Assembly: GCA_020630835.1 (NCBI GenBank)
Contig: JAHDIL010000050.1
Location: forward strand, 1-8,865
Direction: 5' to 3'
DNA: 8,865 nucleotides
DNA from: Verrucomicrobiota bacterium
GTDB taxonomy: Bacteria > Verrucomicrobiota > Verrucomicrobiia > Verrucomicrobiales > DEV007
Part shown: positions 6,770 through 8,865 of the stretch, one piece after another
Numbering within the stretch: position 1 is the first letter of the stretch
Layout: each line of letters begins with the position of its first letter
Position numbers and translations under genes: made by a program
The notes under the pieces: model-generated
What the model was told of the DNA's origin: nothing
What the model saw: only the letters and a program-made list of their open reading frames with translations
The model's database searches: none

Positions 6770-8254
6770 CTAGGAATCCTTGCGCTTTAACTGGGGGAAG
6801 AGGACTACGTCGCGAATTGACTCCGCACCCGTTAACATCATGATGAGACGGTCAATGCCTATCCCTATGCCACCGGCAGGAGGCATTCCATACTCAAGGG
6901 CTTGAAGGAAATCTTCATCGATTTTCTGCACTTCTTCACCTGCCTGTTCTTCTAGGCGCTGCCGCTGGATGATTGGGTCATTTAGCTCAGAGTATCCTGG
7001 CGAAATCTCCGCTCCGTTGATGATAAGCTCGTAAACATCAACTACGCTTTCGTCCTCTGCGTTCTGCTTTGCTAAAGGCACAAGTTCTTTGGAGACGTGT
7101 GTCACGAAGATGGGATCGATAGCTTTTTCCTCGACCAATTTTTCAAAGACTTGCTGGGAGATTTCGTGATCCTCCATCTCGGGCGAGATCTCGACGCTGA
7201 GATCGCCGCATCGGGCTTTTTTATCATCGGTTGATAGGCTCCACCAATCGTCACCTGCTGCCTCTGCGACCAGTTCCTTGTAAGGAGCGCGTCGCCATGG
7301 GCGACTAAGGTTGATCGTTTTTGTGACTTCACCTTCCGCATTCTTATGATCGATCTTTAGGCTCCCGCAGTAGGTTTCAGCAAGGTGGCAAATCATAGAC
7401 TCTACTAAATCGGCCATTTGCTCGAAGTCAGCATAGGCCCAGTAGGCCTCCAGCATAGTGAATTCAGGATTGTGCCTACGGCTTATGCCTTCATTGCGAA
7501 AGTTCCGGTTCAGCTCGAAGACTTTATCAAAGCCTGCCACAAGCAAACGCTTCAGGTATAGCTCAGGAGCGATCCTCATGTAGAGGTCCATGCCGAGAGC
7601 ATTGTGGTAGGTTTCGAAGGGCTGCGCGGCGGCCCCGCCAGGCACATCCTGCAGCATGGGGGTTTCGACTTCTAGAAATCCTCGTTGTTCAAGATAGCGG
7701 CGGATTTCAGAAATCATCTTCGTCCGGAGGACGAAGACTTCGCGAGAGCGCTCGTTTGATACGAGGTCGAGGTAACGCTGACGATATTTGATCTCGGGAT
7801 CGACGACGCCATGCCATTTTGATGGAAGTGGGCGCAGAGATTTGGAAAGAATCGTTACACGCAGCGCCTTCACAGAGGGCTCGCCAACTTTCGTTGTAAA
7901 GGTCTCGCCCTCTACGCCGATCCAATCGCCGATATCTAGCTGCTTGTAGGCTGCCCATTGATCTTCCCCGATGGCTTTCTGATTGACGAAAACCTGAATG
8001 CGCCCGTGGATGCTGGAGAGGTCGAGAAAATTCGACTTACCCATGTCGCGAAGCGCGGTGATACGCCCAGCTATACGAACCGACTGCTCCTCCGTAAAAT
8101 TGGCCCTCAAGGCAGCTGGCTCATGAGTCGTTTCAAATTTACCACCAAAAGCATCTACGCCAAGTTTGGTCAGCGTCTCCAGCTTCTCGCGCCGGACGCG
8201 TAAGAGTTCGCTTAGATCTTCCTGCTGCTCTAACGGTTCCGTATTTTCTGGCAT
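6770..8254 (-). CDS. lysS: Lysyl-tRNA synthetase, class II
   Basis: This is a full-length class II LysRS of 494 residues from the ATG at 8254. A TTG at 8266 would add only four residues and is less likely. It charges tRNA-Lys with lysine in the cytoplasm. The N-terminal OB-fold anticodon-binding domain covers about 58-150 (VRIAGRITALRDMGKSNFLD). The catalytic core carries motif 1 near 192-200 (GFLEVETPM), motif 2 at 252-269 with FRNEG and RRHNPEFTMLE, and motif 3 at 461-474 with the GIGIGIDR glycines and Arg469. The active-site stretch near 413-427 reads NGAEISPGYSELNDP, where many LysRS have EIANGFSELNDP. The Pro at the Asn position may mark this lineage. No internal truncation is seen. It leads the unit with the exonuclease and ybjN. 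There is no Shine-Dalgarno sequence upstream. The assignment is near certain. Confidence 0.97.
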   Translation of the reverse strand: MPENTEPLEQQEDLSELLRVRREKLETLTKLGVDAFGGKFETTHEPAALRANFTEEQSVRIAGRITALRDMGKSNFLDLSSIHGRIQVFVNQKAIGEDQWAAYKQLDIGDWIGVEGETFTTKVGEPSVKALRVTILSKSLRPLPSKWHGVVDPEIKYRQRYLDLVSNERSREVFVLRTKMISEIRRYLEQRGFLEVETPMLQDVPGGAAAQPFETYHNALGMDLYMRIAPELYLKRLLVAGFDKVFELNRNFRNEGISRRHNPEFTMLEAYWAYADFEQMADLVESMICHLAETYCGSLKIDHKNAEGEVTKTINLSRPWRRAPYKELVAEAAGDDWWSLSTDDKKARCGDLSVEISPEMEDHEISQQVFEKLVEEKAIDPIFVTHVSKELVPLAKQNAEDESVVDVYELIINGAEISPGYSELNDPIIQRQRLEEQAGEEVQKIDEDFLQALEYGMPPAGGIGIGIDRLIMMLTGAESIRDVVLFPQLKRKDS

Positions 8255-8331
8255 CTTGTGTATCAATGGAAAAAGGCGTTTCGGGTTCCGGCTTTTTGCC
8301 TTAGGCGTCCACGCAGTATTTGTGACCTAGA
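8255..8331. promoter_or_regulatory. Divergent intergenic region, lysS and metallophosphoesterase
   Basis: Seventy-seven bases separate the two start codons and must contain both promoters. An AAAAAG (8271-8276) and CTTTTT (8292-8297) pair can form a 6-base stem with a 15-base loop, and GGCTTTTTGCC follows the same A/T runs. On the plus strand TAGAAT (8328-8333) matches the -10 consensus at 5 of 6 but overlaps the start codon of the phosphoesterase, so it is weak. No clear T-box-type leader is possible for lysS in so short a gap. Confidence 0.35.
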
Positions 8332-8865
8332 ATGAAGCGAACAGACAAAAAATCAACTGAAGTTCCCTCTATTCCCGAGGCGGCTTCTCTAGAGGTCTGT
8401 CCAGGTGTTTTCCTAGATGGTAATCGCGCGCTCTGGCATGCGGAACAGGGATGGCTAGCTGTGGCCGATTTGCATTTAGGTTATACGAGCCGCCGCCAAG
8501 AGCTCGGTGGGCTATGGCCGGACTGGGGAGATCAGCATGTGGAAGCGCTCCTCGAAGGATTGCTCCAAAAATATGCCCCAGAGAGGCTCATCCTCTGTGG
8601 CGACGTCGCCGATGGTGCGGCGTCGGTGAATGAGAGCCGTGAGATGCTTCAGAGAATCGAGCAGTGCGTCAGGGAAGTGATCTACATTAGAGGAAACCAT
8701 GACAGACGGCTTGTGGCAAAAAGTGACCTGAACTGGGTTCAGATTCACTCCGAGAGATGTGGTCCGGAAGAGTGGATTTTTTTTCACGGTGACCAATTTC
8801 GGCCTGTAGTGAGTGCCGTAGAGACCTGCACTGCAGAGCAGATTTATACAGTGCAGGGACACATT
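8332..8865 (+). CDS. Metallophosphoesterase, C-terminally cut by the window edge
   Basis: One hundred and seventy-eight codons are in view from the ATG at 8332, with no stop before the edge. The calcineurin-like motifs appear in order: DLHLG at 46-50 (Asp46, His48), GDVAD at 90-94 (Asp91), GNHD at 121-124, HGD at 152-154, and the beginning of the last metal motif, GHI, at 176-178, where the expected second His would be just outside. These residues hold two metal ions that activate water for phosphodiester hydrolysis. The short spacing and the DLHLG form resemble the COG1407/PdeM-type proteins, small DNA-associated phosphoesterases often found beside Lhr helicases or ligase genes. That subfamily call is inference. 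The first 20 residues are charged and lack a signal peptide. The gene is divergent from lysS and has no Shine-Dalgarno sequence. Confidence 0.87.
   Translation, partial: MKRTDKKSTEVPSIPEAASLEVCPGVFLDGNRALWHAEQGWLAVADLHLGYTSRRQELGGLWPDWGDQHVEALLEGLLQKYAPERLILCGDVADGAASVNESREMLQRIEQCVREVIYIRGNHDRRLVAKSDLNWVQIHSERCGPEEWIFFHGDQFRPVVSAVETCTAEQIYTVQGHI

Overview
The window reads as ordinary bacterial chromosome. It holds ten protein genes or gene ends that can be supported on both strands, no RNA gene, no mobile element and no CRISPR array. The short omega-subunit gene (rpoZ) and the forms of the lysyl-tRNA synthetase and exonuclease suggest the Verrucomicrobiota, perhaps a marine Opitutia/Puniceicoccales-type organism. 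That placement comes from remembered family resemblance and was not tested by a search. Translation starts in the window lack a recognisable AGGAGG-type Shine-Dalgarno sequence. Several are instead preceded by pyrimidine-rich leaders.

Layout, left to right. At 1-331, minus strand: rpoZ, followed downstream by the first 18 codons of a HAD-family phosphatase that runs off the left edge. At 332-525: a divergent intergenic region. At 526-5670, plus strand: a tight run of a PatB/MalY-type PLP enzyme, an orphan ParA-type ATPase, a 405-residue acidic protein of unknown function, a small protein with a PH-like look, and a polytopic membrane protein that may be a GT-C glycosyltransferase. The last four are overlapped or spaced by 16 bases or fewer and are probably one transcript. 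At 5676-8254, minus strand: lysS, a DEDDy-type 3'-5' exonuclease and a YbjN-domain protein, read in that order with gaps of 14 and 18 bases. At 8332-8865, plus strand: a metallophosphoesterase cut by the right edge just inside its last metal-binding motif.

The least explained part is the ParA operon at 1755-5670. A soluble Walker-type ATPase is translationally linked to an acidic adaptor-like protein with a long low-complexity middle, a small beta-rich protein and a membrane protein, with no ParB in view. One reading is a membrane-linked positioning or envelope-assembly unit, but that is inference from gene order and domain appearance. The rest of the window is housekeeping or well-known families.
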